A stretch of 64,000 bases of DNA from Chrysomallon squamiferum (GCA_012295275.1 CM022675.1:5060352-5124351); one strand, 5' to 3'. Shown: positions 25,585 to 39,893, counted from the stretch's first letter. Notes: a model not told the origin generated them from the letters alone. Numbers and translations: made by a program.

Positions 25585-25686
25585 GTCATGGCAGTATTGT
25601 TCAGTTGCTGTCTAGAAAGGGAATTTACGTTTATGGAGAAGGATGAATCAGCTGTACAGACACTGCAGACTGCACAATTCCAAGCT
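25585..25686 (+). CDS. Unidentified exon of a decayed gene
   Basis: Thirty-four codons lie between an acceptor (TTTTATGTAG) and a perfect donor (CAAGCT|GTAAGT), phase 0 to 0. It begins VMAVLFSCCLEREFTFMEKD and ends with an AVQTLQTAQFQA helix. Copy B of the duplication lacks this exon. It is the cleanest of several coding-looking pieces between 25.5 and 30.1 kb. I do not recognise the protein. Confidence 0.4.
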
Positions 25687-26011
25687 GTAAGTTTTTATCT
25701 TAGTTTTATTTCTCAGCAAGTAAAATAAGTTTTATAGTACATCTCTTTAGTGATTGTAAAATAATAGCATAATGATAATCATTTATTTTCTATTGTTTTG
25801 TTAATTATTTAAATTATTAATATTACCATCATTATCATTATAATGATTATACAAAATATATCAAAAATATCCCACACCTGTTTTTGTCTGAATAATCCTG
25901 TAACTGGTACCACTAAAATTTAAATTTTAATAATAACAGAAACATTAGTTATTTATTTATAACATTTATTATTTTTATTATTTTATTTGTATTTTTTTTT
26001 TCTCATACAGC

Positions 26012-26150
26012 TCTGATTGATGTGGCTAGTGAAGTTGTTTCAGTAGAAGATGCTGTCCAGCACTGAGGAACAAGTTTGTACTGCTGCCACTGGAAAAGAG
26101 AGAAACAAAACTGAACAGTGAATTTGAGTTTGTAACATACATTAGAATCT
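26012..26150 (+). pseudogene. Decayed exon, present in both duplicated segments
   Basis: After an acceptor CATACAG the reading is LIDVASEVVSVEDAVQH, then stop; in the next frame it continues LRNKFVLLPLEKRETKLNSE. Copy B (about 48,884-49,012) keeps MHIIDALMLASEVVSVEGSV and LRIKFVLLPLEKRK with the same frame break. The break therefore predates the duplication, or the two parts belong to different exons. Unidentified. Confidence 0.35.
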
Positions 26151-26174
26151 TGTATAATAACTGGATGTTTTTTT

Positions 26175-26205
<31 letters not shown>

Positions 26206-26814
26206 TTCTCTCTCTCAAACACACACACACACACACATCACACATACACAACACTTCCTTTCATATAAACCTCATTAAAAAAAGAACATTATTTTAAAAT
26301 ATTTTACTTTCCTGTTACCAGATGGAACTGCCAGCCTTCACACAGCGTCACTGTTCCTGTGATGACAGACACACTAAAATACACTGGAGATGGATGTACT
26401 GTAGCTGTTGTCTATATTTATGTTGACCACAGTCTCTCAATTTTCGTGGCTGGTTTAATAACACAATTTTTGTAAGTAAAATAATGAATCAGGTGGTAAT
26501 TTTAAAATATATGAATCTTAATAACTAGTTAATCAACATAATTCATATAATATTAGGTCTGGTTTTCTTTTTGGGGCTTTGATATAAATATTTTGCTCTC
26601 TCTCTCTCTCTCTCTCTCTGACAGATGCATATATAACTACAAAGGTAAATAAAAAAAAGACTGTTGTTTTTCAGAAACTGCTCTGTCCACAAGAACAGCT
26701 AATTTAGTGAATCACCACAGGGTAGAAATGTCATCAAAGAATATGGCAGAACAGGAGGATCTATAGAGGTTGTTGTTATAGTAGTAGTATTAGTCATTGC
26801 CATTGTTGTAGTAA

Positions 26815-27270
26815 TGTAGTTGTTACAGCAATAATAATACTACTTGTATAGAATTGATCATGGTGATGTTTTAACTGATGATGTTGTCTCCATAGCTTTG
26901 TAATAGTAATGTGTCTGGTGAGACTCATGGTGATTAAAATAAGCTGTTTGTACTCAAATTACAGGTTGTAGTGGTGGTGGTAGTAGTAGTAGTAGCAGTA
27001 CTAATAGTAGTTGATTTTAGAGAAATTGTTATGATAAACAAGAAGAGTAGTGTAACAGCAATGATAGTAGTAGTAACAGTAGTCATAGTTGTTGTTGTAG
27101 TAATTATAATAATATTAGTATAAAGAAATACAGGCATAGGACTAATAGTGAAGACGGTAAAAATATCAATTTTTATTATTAATGGATAGTAATTTTAGTA
27201 ATAGGAGTATTATTTTAATAACAGTAACCCTAGTTGAATAAGGAATAATAGTAAATTTTAGTTATAGTAA
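26815..27270. repeat. Degenerate GTA/GTT triplet tract
   Basis: About 450 bp of imperfect GTAGTAGTAGTA, AATAGTAG and GTTGTT triplets. Not coding. Confidence 0.65.
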
Positions 27271-27334
27271 TGATGGCAATAAAAGTAGCATGTATTCTTG
27301 CAATAAATGTGTAGTGCACCCACCAATGTGACTC

Positions 27335-27529
27335 TGACTCAGAGTTGTTGAAAGTTCTGCTGATGAAGAGCTCAATTTTGGTGACCTGGACATTGAAGCT
27401 GACCACGTCAGACTACAACAATTCTTAAGTTGGAGAGTCTTACACCAGTCACCAGTCTTAACAGTCAAATATCAGGAGAAAAAACTTGAAAGACTTGCTA
27501 GAACCAGGCAAAGAAAATCATTAAAATGA
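27335..27529 (+). other. Coding-looking open stretch, unidentified
   Basis: About 64 codons without ATG, ending TAA-type (TGA at 27,527-27,529). It reads ESSADEELNFGDLDIEADHV followed by a basic tail (EKKLERLARTRQRKSLK). The acidic-then-basic composition suggests real coding origin, but other frames here are also open. No splice sites were secured. Confidence 0.25.
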
Positions 27530-28820
27530 AATCACTTGACTGATGACTGTGATGGCTGTGTGTGACAGTGGCAAAGACAAAATCCTGGAAGTTGAGCAGC
27601 AGGTGACTTAGTTTACTTCCATTAGCATTGTTTTATTTCTTTTTACCTTATATTTGTTCTAGGAGTAATCAAAAAAGTTTTGTTTTTAACAAAAATTACA
27701 AGAACTACATGGCTTAAGGAATGCTGTTGAGGTATGTGTGAAATCAGTTCATAAAGAAAAGCTATATCAATTTTGTTGAAGGTGTTTCTCAATGAAAAAT
27801 TGTTCTTTAGCTTTAATTATGTGATTGAAATTCATCATTATTTTAGACATATTTGTTATTTCTCTAACTAAAATATATTTAATTTTTAATTTTATTTTTA
27901 ATATTTACTTTATTTTATATGTTTATTTTGTAAAATAATGGGATTCAAAATTTCTATGCATGTATATCATAACATTTAAATTAATAGCAGATATAGAACT
28001 GACCTCCATTAAAGAATCTACTAGCTGAAGTAATTAGTTTAGATATTGGATTAAAAGCCTTTCTTTAATTTTTATTTATGAATTTGTTTTTCTTTTTTTC
28101 TCTATGAGATATACTCCTGTCACAGTTTTAGGCTCATCATAAATAATTATTAGTTGCCAGGAAGTCAATAAAACAGTGACCTGTTCTGAAGTAAGTGGTC
28201 TGGTTATGTTTTATAATAATAAATAATGTGTTTAAGTACGTATGTTCTGTTTGGGTGATTAGGATGTTAAAAAGATGATGGGTTAATTGCCCCAAAAATT
28301 GTATTTGGGCAACCTTTTTTTTTTCTTCTATATGTTTTAAAACAAGAGCCACTAATAATAATTTTATGGGAAATATTTATTTCACAGAGTGTTAGATAAA
28401 TGGTAGAATTCTCTTTATTTTGTTCTCTGTAATGCACGCCTATAAAAATTATATTTTTAATCAAGGTTTTAACTCATTAATTGTTGTGTTTGTTGCAGGC
28501 AAAGCATTTACCTTTTTAAAAGTTATTTTAATATCTGAATGTTACCATCATATCCAGATAAATAAAGTCAGTATTAAAACATTGTTAAAAAATAATTCAA
28601 TGATAATTTACAAATAATTTTCCATGACTGAAATTTTTCTTCCCAAAGATTTTATTGTGCAAATTAATCAAATGCTCCTAGCCTGGAATAGGCAAAAAAA
28701 AATAGACATTTAACTAATGTACATTAAGATATAGAATGATAAATTTGATGCTTACTTTGTATTTATTATTATTTTTTTTAATTATTTTATTAGTTTTTCT
28801 TTCTGTATTTGTTTATTTAG

Positions 28821-28988
28821 ACAAAAAAATGGACCATACAAAATCTACAAATTGCCGGAAACTGAGTCATACATCAAACCAGATAGTTGTCTAAATACCA
28901 CCAGCACAAATTTTGGATCCTCTGATGTCCAGCATTTCAGAGGATTTTCTTGACCAGCTTGGGTTAAAGACACAGGAAGACCTTTCAG
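28821..28988 (+). pseudogene. Decayed exon, unidentified gene
   Basis: Between an acceptor (TTTATTTAG) and donor (CTTTCAG|GTAACT). The first half reads GPYKIYKLPETESYIKPDSC; after a one-base shift the second half reads IPPAQILDPLMSSISEDFLD and then QLGLKTQEDLS. Both halves look like real protein, so a single indel has broken the exon. It ends in phase 1, which fits the next piece at 29,444. Confidence 0.4.
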
Positions 28989-29443
28989 GTAACTCAGATA
29001 CAACACAGATCAGTAGATTTTATACTTAAAGATCTGAAGGTATAAAGGAATTTTTTGTGGTTTGAATTAATTTTTTCATAACATTTCAAAATGTTAAATA
29101 TTTGTAATTAATTGGAATTCTCTTGATCTTTTGGGATTAAAAGATTATTATTCTGGATAAATTTATTGTTGTAGCCAGATTATTAACTTACATTTTTAAT
29201 CAAATCTAAAATTAGGTGTATCTAATCAGTTCTAAGTGTTCCAAAAAAGTAATGCAGCTTGTAATCAAAATGACTGAATTCACATACCTAGTGGAGAGTG
29301 ACATTAACACTTTGTTATTAGAACTGAAAAGCTTTAGTATCTATTAATAAACTAATAATTGACAGAACTTATCATTTAGTTATTTAACTAAAATGCCTGT
29401 CATTTTTATAGGCTGGTGACAATGAATTCTTTTCAATTTACAG

Positions 29444-29610
29444 GTGGAAACTGTCAAGTCCATGTCAGATTGTGTATTTCTTTTAAACACTTGGTCAAAG
29501 ACAGAGTTTTTTCAGATCTCACTCTCTCCCTTACAGTACAAGGCAGGTCAGTGCTGAAGATTCAGAGGAGAATTCACAATTTTATGGATTTCAGCTTTGA
29601 GAAATATTAG
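29444..29610 (+). CDS. Possible exon following 28,988
   Basis: An acceptor (TTTACAG) opens a phase-1 frame that reads CQVHVRLCISFKHLVKDRVF, then SDLTLSLTVQGRSVLKIQRR, to a stop at 29,608. The matching copy B sequence (about 50,632-50,790) is shortened and out of frame. Another frame here (ETVKSMSDCVFLLNTWSK) is also open, so the true frame is uncertain. Confidence 0.3.
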
Positions 29611-29931
29611 TGGTATTTGTATTATTATTATTATTACATTTTCATGTTATGTTTGTATTGCTTAAATTTAAAATATATTGATCTAATCAGTGCATTCTTC
29701 TTGTTTACTATTAGAAAATCATTCATAAAGAAATATTTTCACATATTTTTATGAATTTAATTATAAAAAACATGTTTTTTTTTTTTAAATTGACCAGAAT
29801 GTAAAATGTATATTGATACTTTTTTATAGATATATATTTTTTGTTTAAATTATTTGTGATTTATTATTAAAATCTATTACAATAAGAGAGACATGATGTT
29901 TATTTATAATAATTTCTTTCTAACATTACAG

Positions 29932-30044
29932 ACAATTAAACACAATGTCATGACTAATGACAGTGCAAAAGCTATGTGTGTTTCTACATTACAACTTATA
30001 GAAGAAATGAAAATATGTGGAGCAATGATATTTAAACAGATGAG
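29932..30044 (+). CDS. Possible exon, unidentified gene
   Basis: Between AACATTACAG and a donor AG|GTATCT. It reads TIKHNVMTNDSAKAMCVSTL then QLIEEMKICGAMIFKQM, 37 codons of helical, non-repetitive protein. In copy B only the first codons (TIKHN) survive, joined to different sequence. Probably the last surviving exon of the gene decaying across copy A. Confidence 0.4.
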
Positions 30045-30112
30045 GTATCTACTGATATGGAACAATTATTATTCACAAAAGATGGATTTTTTTTTTCCAA
30101 AGCAGTTTCAGA
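30030..30112 (+). repeat. Left arm of an inverted repeat
   Basis: About 80 bp (CAGATGAGGTATCTACTGAT ... CCAAAGCAGTTT) reappears reverse-complemented at about 32,755-32,836 with few differences. The arms are about 2.7 kb apart. Confidence 0.8.
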
Positions 30113-30344
30113 CAAAATTTGACAGTACACATCAGTGTTGATTGATTATTCTCCAATAGTGGAGCAATGATATTTACAGATAGGCAAGAAGCAGGTTCCA
30201 GCTTAATGTTGTTTTCATAGACAATATTAGCAAGTTTAGAGCAACTGTAAGTGATTCAAAGGTATGGAGAGAAGATTGACAGAGATATGAGTCTGACTGG
30301 CTGATGGGAGGTTAACAGGTAAAGAGATAAACAGGAAGATACAC

Positions 30345-32750
<2,406 letters not shown>

Positions 32751-32754
32751 GTTA

Positions 32755-32928
32755 GGAAACTGCTTTGGAAAGAAAAATCCATCTTTTGTGAATAATAATT
32801 GTTCCATATCAGTAGACACCTCATCTGCTTAAATTTTTCTCCCTATTCTTGTAACTGAAGCTGATTCCAGAATCTTGTATTTCCTGTAAATACAATAATA
32901 AAATGTAATAGAAATAATAATTATTTTT

Positions 32929-32935
<7 letters not shown>
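32755..32935 (-). repeat. Right inverted arm plus copy-B-like sequence
   Basis: Bases 32,755-32,836 are the reverse complement of 30,030-30,112. Bases 32,820-32,935 are the reverse complement of sequence like 51,115-51,205 in copy B (ILESASV reading, after TCTACAG/TTTACAG). In copy A the segment has therefore been split and inverted. Confidence 0.75.
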
Positions 32936-33025
<90 letters not shown>

Positions 33026-33430
33026 TAGATATAGTTATAAACAGACAGACAGATACATAGATAGACAAATAGCCAGAGAAACTGATGATGAAATAAAACA
33101 AATATATAGACAGACAGATAGATAGATAGAAATATGCAGGTAAGTAAGGATGAGTAATTTGGAGAGTGAGAGAGAAAGAAAGCCAGAGTGAGATATTTAA
33201 TATGTCATAACTTATTCTTAAGTACATACACTTCTGTCTATGCTCTGTTGGTCTGTCTGTCTATCTGTATATAGAAAGAGCTTTCAAAGACACTATTCGA
33301 AATTAGAAAAAGTAGCAATACGCTATGTATCCATCTGTTCATCTATCTTCAGTAACTATATCTGTATGTAGGTATTTCTATTTATCTATCATAATCTATC
33401 TATCTATCTATCTATCTATCTAACCAAAAT
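32936..33430. repeat. TA, GATA and ATCT microsatellites
   Basis: TA tract at 32,934-32,960, GATA tract at 32,961-33,023, and shorter GACA/GATA patches, with ATCT repeats at 33,396-33,421. Confidence 0.85.
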
Positions 33431-33589
33431 AATGTTATTATATTAATGTACTAATTAGCCATTCCCTTTGGAAATGTTGCCACACATACACCACGGTGAG
33501 GTTTAGTACACGTAGGGGATGTTAGTAATGGTTAGTATTTGTTAAATGTTAGTATTTGGTTAATGATTAGTATTTTCTTAATGGTTAGT

Positions 33590-34380
33590 CTCTTTCTCTC
33601 TGTCTCTCACTCTTCTCTTACCCTCTATCTCTTTCTCTTTTCTCTCTTTCTCTCTCTATCTCTGTCTCTCTCTGTCTATATCTGTCTCTCTGTGTGACTC
33701 TCTCAGTCTCTGTGTCTATCTCTCTCTGTCTGACTTGCTCTCTCTGTCTCTCTTTCCCTCTATCACTGTCTCTCTCATTTCTCTCTTTCTCTGTGTCTAC
33801 CTCTTTCACTCTGTGACTCTGTCTCTCTCAGTGTTTTTTTTTTTCTCTCTCTCTCTATACCTCTCTGTCTCTCTCTGAATCTCTCTTTCTCCCTCTGTCT
33901 CTGTCTCTCTCAGAATTTCTCATTCTCTCTCTGTCTCTATCTGTCTCTGAATCTCTTTTTCTCTTTGCTATATCTCTTTATCTCTCTTTCTCTCTCTGAC
34001 TCTCGGTATTTCTGTCTCTCTCCCTGTCTATTTCTCACTCTGTCTCCCTATGTCTCTGTCTCTTTTTCTGTGTCTCTTTCTCCCTCTGTCTCTCTCAGTC
34101 CCATCTGTCTCTCTCTTTATCTCTCTGTCTCTCTCACTGTCTTTCTCTCTTTGTCTCTCTGACTGTCTGTATCTCTCTGACACTCTATCTGTGTCTGTCT
34201 CTCTCACTGTCTTTCTCTCTTTGTCTCTCTGGCTGTCTATATCTCTATGACACTCTATCTGTGTCTCTGTCTCTCTTTCTCTCTCTGTCTATCTTTCTGT
34301 CTCTGTCTGTATCTCTCTCCGTGTGTTTTTGTCAGTCTCTGTCTTTTTCTCTCTAACTCTCTCTGTAACTCGCTTTCTTC
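33590..34380. repeat. About 800 bp of polypyrimidine (TCTCTGTCTC) sequence
   Basis: An irregular TCTC/TGTCTC tract. The strand is almost free of purines apart from scattered G. Frames on both strands are open only because of the repeat. A near-repeat of about 94 bp (CTCTCACTGTCTTTCTCTCT) occurs at 34,131 and 34,203. Confidence 0.85.
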
Positions 34381-34568
34381 TCTCCACACAAACTTATCAA
34401 TTCTGCCTAAAGCAAAATTAACCAACAGCAAAAGCAACAGCTATAACACCAATATTAGCAATAATAACAATAATAAAAATAGTAATAATTATGTACCACA
34501 GTAAAAAAAAATAACAGTGTTAGCAATAATATCAACAACAAAAATAAAAACAAAAATGAAAGAAAGAT

Positions 34569-34611
<43 letters not shown>

Positions 34612-34984
34612 AATTACACTTTTAAACACCTGAATTGATGTTACATTCCGCGCTCTAGAAATCATTATATCTGTGAAATTTAAATGTGTCAGTATGAAAT
34701 GGCAGAAAAACAGTATTTATATGTAATTGAAATTTTTATGCTACATTTTTACAGTGAAATGAAATTTTCATGAAAACGTACAATCTTAGTCGTAGTGAAA
34801 CCCAAATCTCTCTTTCTCTAATTATAATAAATAATATATACAAATTTTCACGTATCAAAATGGAATGTCGTAATAAATTTAAATTCTTATTTTTATTCTG
34901 AATAGTATGAATGAATAAATATTAAGTTTTTAGTAAAGAAACATTTTAAATATATGAAATAAACTAAGAATGCACAAATAGAGA

Positions 34985-35028
<44 letters not shown>

Positions 35029-35440
35029 ATAATAATAATAATAATTAGTCAATTTCATAGTCAAAGTAGTCTAAGGCAAATAACTGTTGTCCATTATTAA
35101 TAGGAATGAATATAACGATGATAATGGATAACAACATTAACAACAACAAAACAAATTTTGAAAAAGGAAATAAAAAAAAAATGATGTATTTTGTAATTTA
35201 GATTTCTGTTTCATTTAATTCATTTAGTTAAGTGCTAAAGAAATGATATGAAATTAAATTTTAAGAATATATATTAAATTATTAAATAATTGTTTGATAA
35301 TTTTGATAATAATATTAAACGAAAAATAACAAATAGTGGCATAATGAATCAATAATACATTTTTTATTACATTAAATATTTTCACAAACTTTGATGAATC
35401 TTCTATTCACATATTTCCACAAATTGATTTCATATCAAGT
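34381..35440. other. AT-rich DNA with CA and ACT microsatellites
   Basis: CA at 34,567-34,607 and ACT/AAT at 34,987-35,044. Bases at about 35,155-35,260 reappear at about 38,030-38,130 (TTTCATTTAATTCATTTAG). No gene. Confidence 0.6.
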
Positions 35441-35454
35441 AATTCTGATAAACC

Positions 35455-37330
35455 CTTTTTTAATGTAAGAAAGGGGAGATAACTCCATCCGAGAAAGTAT
35501 TCGTTTTTTCATATTAAAGGAAAATAACTCTATTTGTGAATATATTCGCTGGTAACTATTATTAAGAAATATTTTATTGTTTATTATATTTAATATAACA
35601 AATATTCATTTGTTTCTCCTTTTACCATCGGACAAAAGCATAATGTAGAAAACAATTCTTGTATTTTTAAGTTCTCACTATCCTTATCATATTTCAAGTT
35701 CAGAGTTATATCAAAATATAAATTTTCTTTTTGTAAATTTTAGATTTCAACAAATTAGATATTTTCAACATTGAATTATTATTATTAATATAAAAAGATG
35801 TTATTTACCTTTTAGATATTGATATATTAATATAACAAAAAAAGAATATCCTATAAATATTTCCATCTGATCTATAATTTTAATGTAAAAAGCATTCATT
35901 ATTTAAAATGCTTATCAAATGATTAAGCAGTGTCCACTAATTAAATTCAATTAAATTATTGGATTCCATTGGTTGAAAATATACCTGAACATTAATCACA
36001 AGCGAATATATTGATATATAGAGTTATCTCCCTTAACATGAAAACGAATAACCTCTCGGATAGAGTTATGTCCCCTTTGTTACATTTTTCTCCTTGATTA
36101 TTCAGGTTAAAACGAACATATTCCTATATAGAGTTATCTCCCTTTAACATGAAAATTCAGGTTAAAACGAATATATTCCTATATAGATTTATCTCCCCTT
36201 TAACATTATTCAGGTTAAAACGAATTTATCTCCCTTTAACATGAAAACGAATAACCTCTCGGATAGAGTTATGTCCCCCTTTGTTACATTTTTTCTCCTT
36301 GATTATTCAGGTTAAAACGAACATATTCCTATATAGATTTATCTCCCTTTAACATGAAAACGAATAACCTCTCGGATAGAGGTATCTCCCCTTTGTTACA
36401 TTTTTCTCCTTGATTATTCAGGTTAAAACGAACATATTCCTATATAGAGTTATGTCCCCTTTGTTACATTTTTCTCCTTGATTATTCAAACGAACGAACA
36501 TATTCTCTATAGAGTTATGTCCCCTTTGTTACATTTTTCTCCTTGATTATTCAGGTTAAAACGAACATATTCCTATATAGAGTTATCTCCCTTTAACATG
36601 AAAACGAATAACCTCTCGGATAGAGTTATGTCCCCTTTGTTACATTTTTCTCCTTGATTATTCAGGTTAAAACGAACATATTCCTATATAGAGTTATGTC
36701 CCCTTTGTTACATTTTTCTCCTTGATTATTCAGGTTAAAACGAACATATTCCTATATAGAGTTATGTCCCCTTTGTTACATTTTTCTCCTTGATTATTCA
36801 GGTTAAAACGAACATATTCCTATATAGAGTTATGTCCCCTTTGTTACATTTTTCTCCTTGATTATTCAGGTTAAAACGAACATATTCCTATATAGAGTTA
36901 TCTCCCTTTAACATGAAAACGAATATTTCTCCTTAGATTATTCAGGTTAAAACTCCTTGATTATTCAGGTTAAAACGAACATATTCCTATATAGAGTTAT
37001 CTCCCTTTAACATGAAAACGAATATCCTCTCGGATAGAGTTATGTCCCCTTTATTCCTATATAGAGTTATGTCCCCTTTGTTACACATTTTTCTCCTTGA
37101 TTATTCAGGTTAAAACGAACATATTCCTATATAGATTTATCTCCCCTTTGTTACATTTTTCTTTTGATTATTCAGGTTAAAACGAACATATTCCTATATA
37201 GAGTTATCTGATAAACCCTTTTATAATATAAGAAATAATAACCTATATAGAGATTTACGTCATCCAAGAAAGTATTCGTTTTTTCATTTAAAGGAAATAA
37301 CTCTATTTAGATTTATCTCCCTAACTATTT
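35455..37330. repeat. Higher-order satellite with GTTATCTCCCT / GTTATGTCCCC motif
   Basis: A core 68-bp unit (AGAGTTATGTCCCCTTTGTT ... CAGGTTAAAACGAACATATT CCTATAT, split here for length) repeats head to tail, for example starts at 36,690, 36,758 and 36,826. It alternates with a second module containing ATCTCCCTTTAACATGAAAA and CGAATAACCTCTCGGAT. Dense from about 36,010 to 37,210, with diverged edges at 35,460-35,560 and 37,205-37,330. No coding capacity. Confidence 0.85.
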
Positions 37331-37375
37331 GTGAATATATTCGCTGGTAACTATTATTAAGACATTTTTATTCAA

Positions 37376-38025
37376 TATAGAAGATTGTAACAGCAGAACA
37401 ATAATAAAAAAAAAATTTTTAAGAAATAAAAACGCATGGCCCCTACCCCCCTGCCCTAGTACCCCACCCTCACAGCTTGTGAAGGTACTGAACCAAGTTC
37501 AAACTTTAATGTTTCTTGTAAGCATGTTCATATGTGTGAGATCGTGGGATTGAATCTCGGCGTTTTTGGAGACATCAGCAGTACTTTTGGAATCCGATGG
37601 AATCCGATTCCAGATTCATCTTCGAAATATTGTGGAAACATCACTTTCTTTATATATAACATGGGTCATACCCCGTGATGTGTCACCAGAGGTGGGAGGA
37701 GTTTACTCGGCGAAGTAAAGGCTATATTGATTACAGTTTAGTGATATGTGCTCACAAACATAGATTAGAGTTAGGTCCCTTACATGAGATGTACTCAGTA
37801 AACAAATTAAAAATTATATCGATTAGACTTATCTCCCTTTAGTGATATGTGTTCACAAACATAGATTAGAGTTAGGTCCCTTACGTGAGATGTACTCACT
37901 AAGCAAAGTAAAAATTATATCGATTAGTTATCTCCCTTTAGTGATATATGTTCACAAACAGTTATGTCCCTTACGTGAGATGTACTCACTAAGGAAAGTG
38001 GAAATTATATCGATTAGAGTTATCT
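37376..38025 (+). repeat. Tandem duplication, copy 1 (MITE-free)
   Basis: Starts ATAGAAGATTGTAACAGCAG and includes a C-rich phrase (GCCCTAGTACCCCACCCTC), a B-box-like GGGATTGAATCTC, and an inner repeat of about 110 bp (GATATGTGCTCACAAACATAG, CATGAGATGTACTCAGTAA). Copy 2 is at 38,173-39,015. Copy 1 carries the intact target CTTTATATATAACATGGG at about 37,648-37,665. Confidence 0.85.
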
Positions 38026-38172
38026 TGAAAAATGAAATAAAAAAGAATAATGATGTAGTTTCTAATTTAGATTTCTGTTTCATTTAATTCATTTAGTTAA
38101 GTGCTAAAGAAATGCTATTTAATTATTCAGCGAAGTTAAGAAAAAATAATTCTAATAAAAACATTATTCACA

Positions 38173-39015
38173 TAATAGAAGATTGTAACAGCAGAACAAT
38201 AAAAAAAAAGTTTAAGAAATAAAAACGCATGGCCCCTGCCCCCCTGCCCTAGTACCCCACCCTCACACAGCTTGTGAAGGTACAGAACCAAGTTGAAACT
38301 ATAATGTTTCTTGTAAGCATGTTCATGTGCGTGAGATCGTGGGATTGAATCTCAGCGTTTTTGGAGACATCAGCAGTACTTTCCGATTCCAGATTCATCT
38401 ACGAAATATTGTGGAAACATCACTTTCTTTATACAGGGTGGCCCAGATGTAACCGAACCCGAAAGCTCAATCGATGATCACTGATTTCAAGTCTGCTTCA
38501 CGGAAATGTGCAAAAAAAGTAACAGAATCAACCATTGAACGATGTCATCACTGTATTACAAATAATGGTTTGCATTTTGAACATTTGCTGTAACTATATG
38601 AAATCAAATTTGTTTCATTTAACTGTAACTTTTCATAACAATTCAGGTTCGGTTACATCTGGGCCACCCTGTATATAACATGGGTCATACCCCGTGATGT
38701 GTCACCAGAGGTGGGAGGAGTTTACTCGGCGAAGTAAAGGCTATATTGATTACAGTTTAGTGATATGTGCTCACAAACATAGATTAGAGTTAGGTCCCTT
38801 ACATGAGATGTACTCAGTAAACAAATTAAAAATTATATCGATTAGACTTATCTCCCTTTAGTGATATGTGTTCACAAACATAGATTAGAGTTATGTCCCT
38901 TATGTGAGATGTACTCACTAAGCAAAGTGAAAATTGTATCGATTACAGTTATCTCCCTTACGTGACATGTACTCACTAAATAAAGTAAAAATTATATCGA
39001 TTAGAGTTATCTCCC
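38173..39015 (+). repeat. Tandem duplication, copy 2 (MITE-bearing)
   Basis: Same order of sequence as copy 1, interrupted at 38,434-38,671 by a DNA element. Otherwise the two copies differ by a few per cent by eye, so the duplication is fairly young. Confidence 0.85.
38434..38671 (+). mobile_element. 238-bp mariner-type MITE with TA target duplication
   Basis: Perfect 26-bp terminal inverted repeats begin CAGGGTGGCCCAGATGTAAC and continue CGAACC. The element is flanked by TA (38,432-38,433 and 38,672-38,673). Copy 1 of the surrounding duplication shows the empty site with a single TA, which proves insertion into TA as for Tc1/mariner/IS630 elements. Inside, a frame ending at TAA 38,591-38,593 reads ERCHHCITNNGLHFEHLL, like the C-terminus of an IS630/mariner transposase. 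The element is thus an internally deleted derivative of a full transposon. Confidence 0.93.
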
Positions 39016-39885
39016 TTTAGTGATATGTGCTCGCAACTTTAGCCTTACGTGAGATGTACTCACTAGCTTACGCTAATTATCCATATGGGATAAATGGATT
39101 ATCCATATGGGATAAATGGAATCTCGAAAAATGTCGGGGTAGGGCGGGAGGGCATGTGTTCAACTCACCTTTTCTGTCCGGGACCCTAAGCTCACCCGTT
39201 TTTATCCTATCCACCCCCCCCTGCCCTAGTCACCCACACACCGACTGTCTGTCCTGCATATGGATGGAGCTACTGATAAACAGGCTGAAGTTTGTACAAG
39301 CACTAGGGGCTTTTAAGATTAAACTGGTAATTAAATATTAAAAAAAGTAATATTGTTTTTGTTTACCGACTGAAAATATAGAAACTTATCTATTGATCAT
39401 ATATTGCAATTACTGATAGTGACTTCAGGATCTATCTGATCTATCTATCTATCCGTGCATACACGTGCATACACATACATACACATGCACGCATGCACTT
39501 ACACACTGTCTGATAGAGGTAAGCTTCTGAAAATCGACTGAATATTGACGAGTATAAATAAAATATATATGAATCCATGATGTGTGTTTACATTGGTGTG
39601 TGTTGGTGCACACATTTGCATACAAAAACACACATACACAACAAACACATAAATTAAGCTATGCATTTCTTTATTTATTTTTTATTTGTTTTTCATCCAT
39701 TTTCCAATCCAGTGCCTCCTGCAAGCATTATTAGAGATTTTAAAAATGATTTTTGTAATATGATTTTAAATAATTACATATATTTATCTTGTCAATCAAT
39801 TTATATTTGTTAAACAGTTTACACAAATACTTTGAGGTGTAAATAATGTTTATCAATATTCTGCCTTATAACATGATTAGTATAA
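39016..39885. other. Unique DNA between duplication and hAT element
   Basis: Contains a 24-bp direct repeat (TTATCCATATGGGATAAATG, twice, 39,075-39,120) and CA/ATCT patches at 39,430-39,500 and 39,600-39,650. No gene supported. Confidence 0.5.
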
Positions 39886-39893
39886 CATTAATT

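Larger units (their letters stand above)
19230..30340. repeat. Segmental duplication, copy A
   Basis: Many blocks match 44,580-51,400 in the same order and orientation. Examples: 20,280-20,450 with 46,190-46,350 (ATAGGCCTAACG...TCGAC); 22,440-22,990 with 47,610-48,185; 25,700-26,130 with 48,610-49,010; 29,310-29,640 with 50,530-50,800; 29,690-29,950 with 50,860-51,115. Copy A contains a hAT transposase (about 23.0-25.2 kb) and about 350 bp around the exon at 25,585 that are missing from copy B. By eye the blocks are roughly 80-90% identical. Confidence 0.8.

Noticed and set aside
36000-37230. Regularly spaced repeat array resembling a CRISPR
   Set aside because: The whole unit including the spacers repeats, so it is a satellite; there is no cas gene and the genome is animal.
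37545-37575. B-box-like GGGATTGAATCTC suggesting a tRNA or SINE
   Set aside because: No matching A box, cloverleaf or poly-A tail could be traced. It recurs only because of the local tandem duplication.
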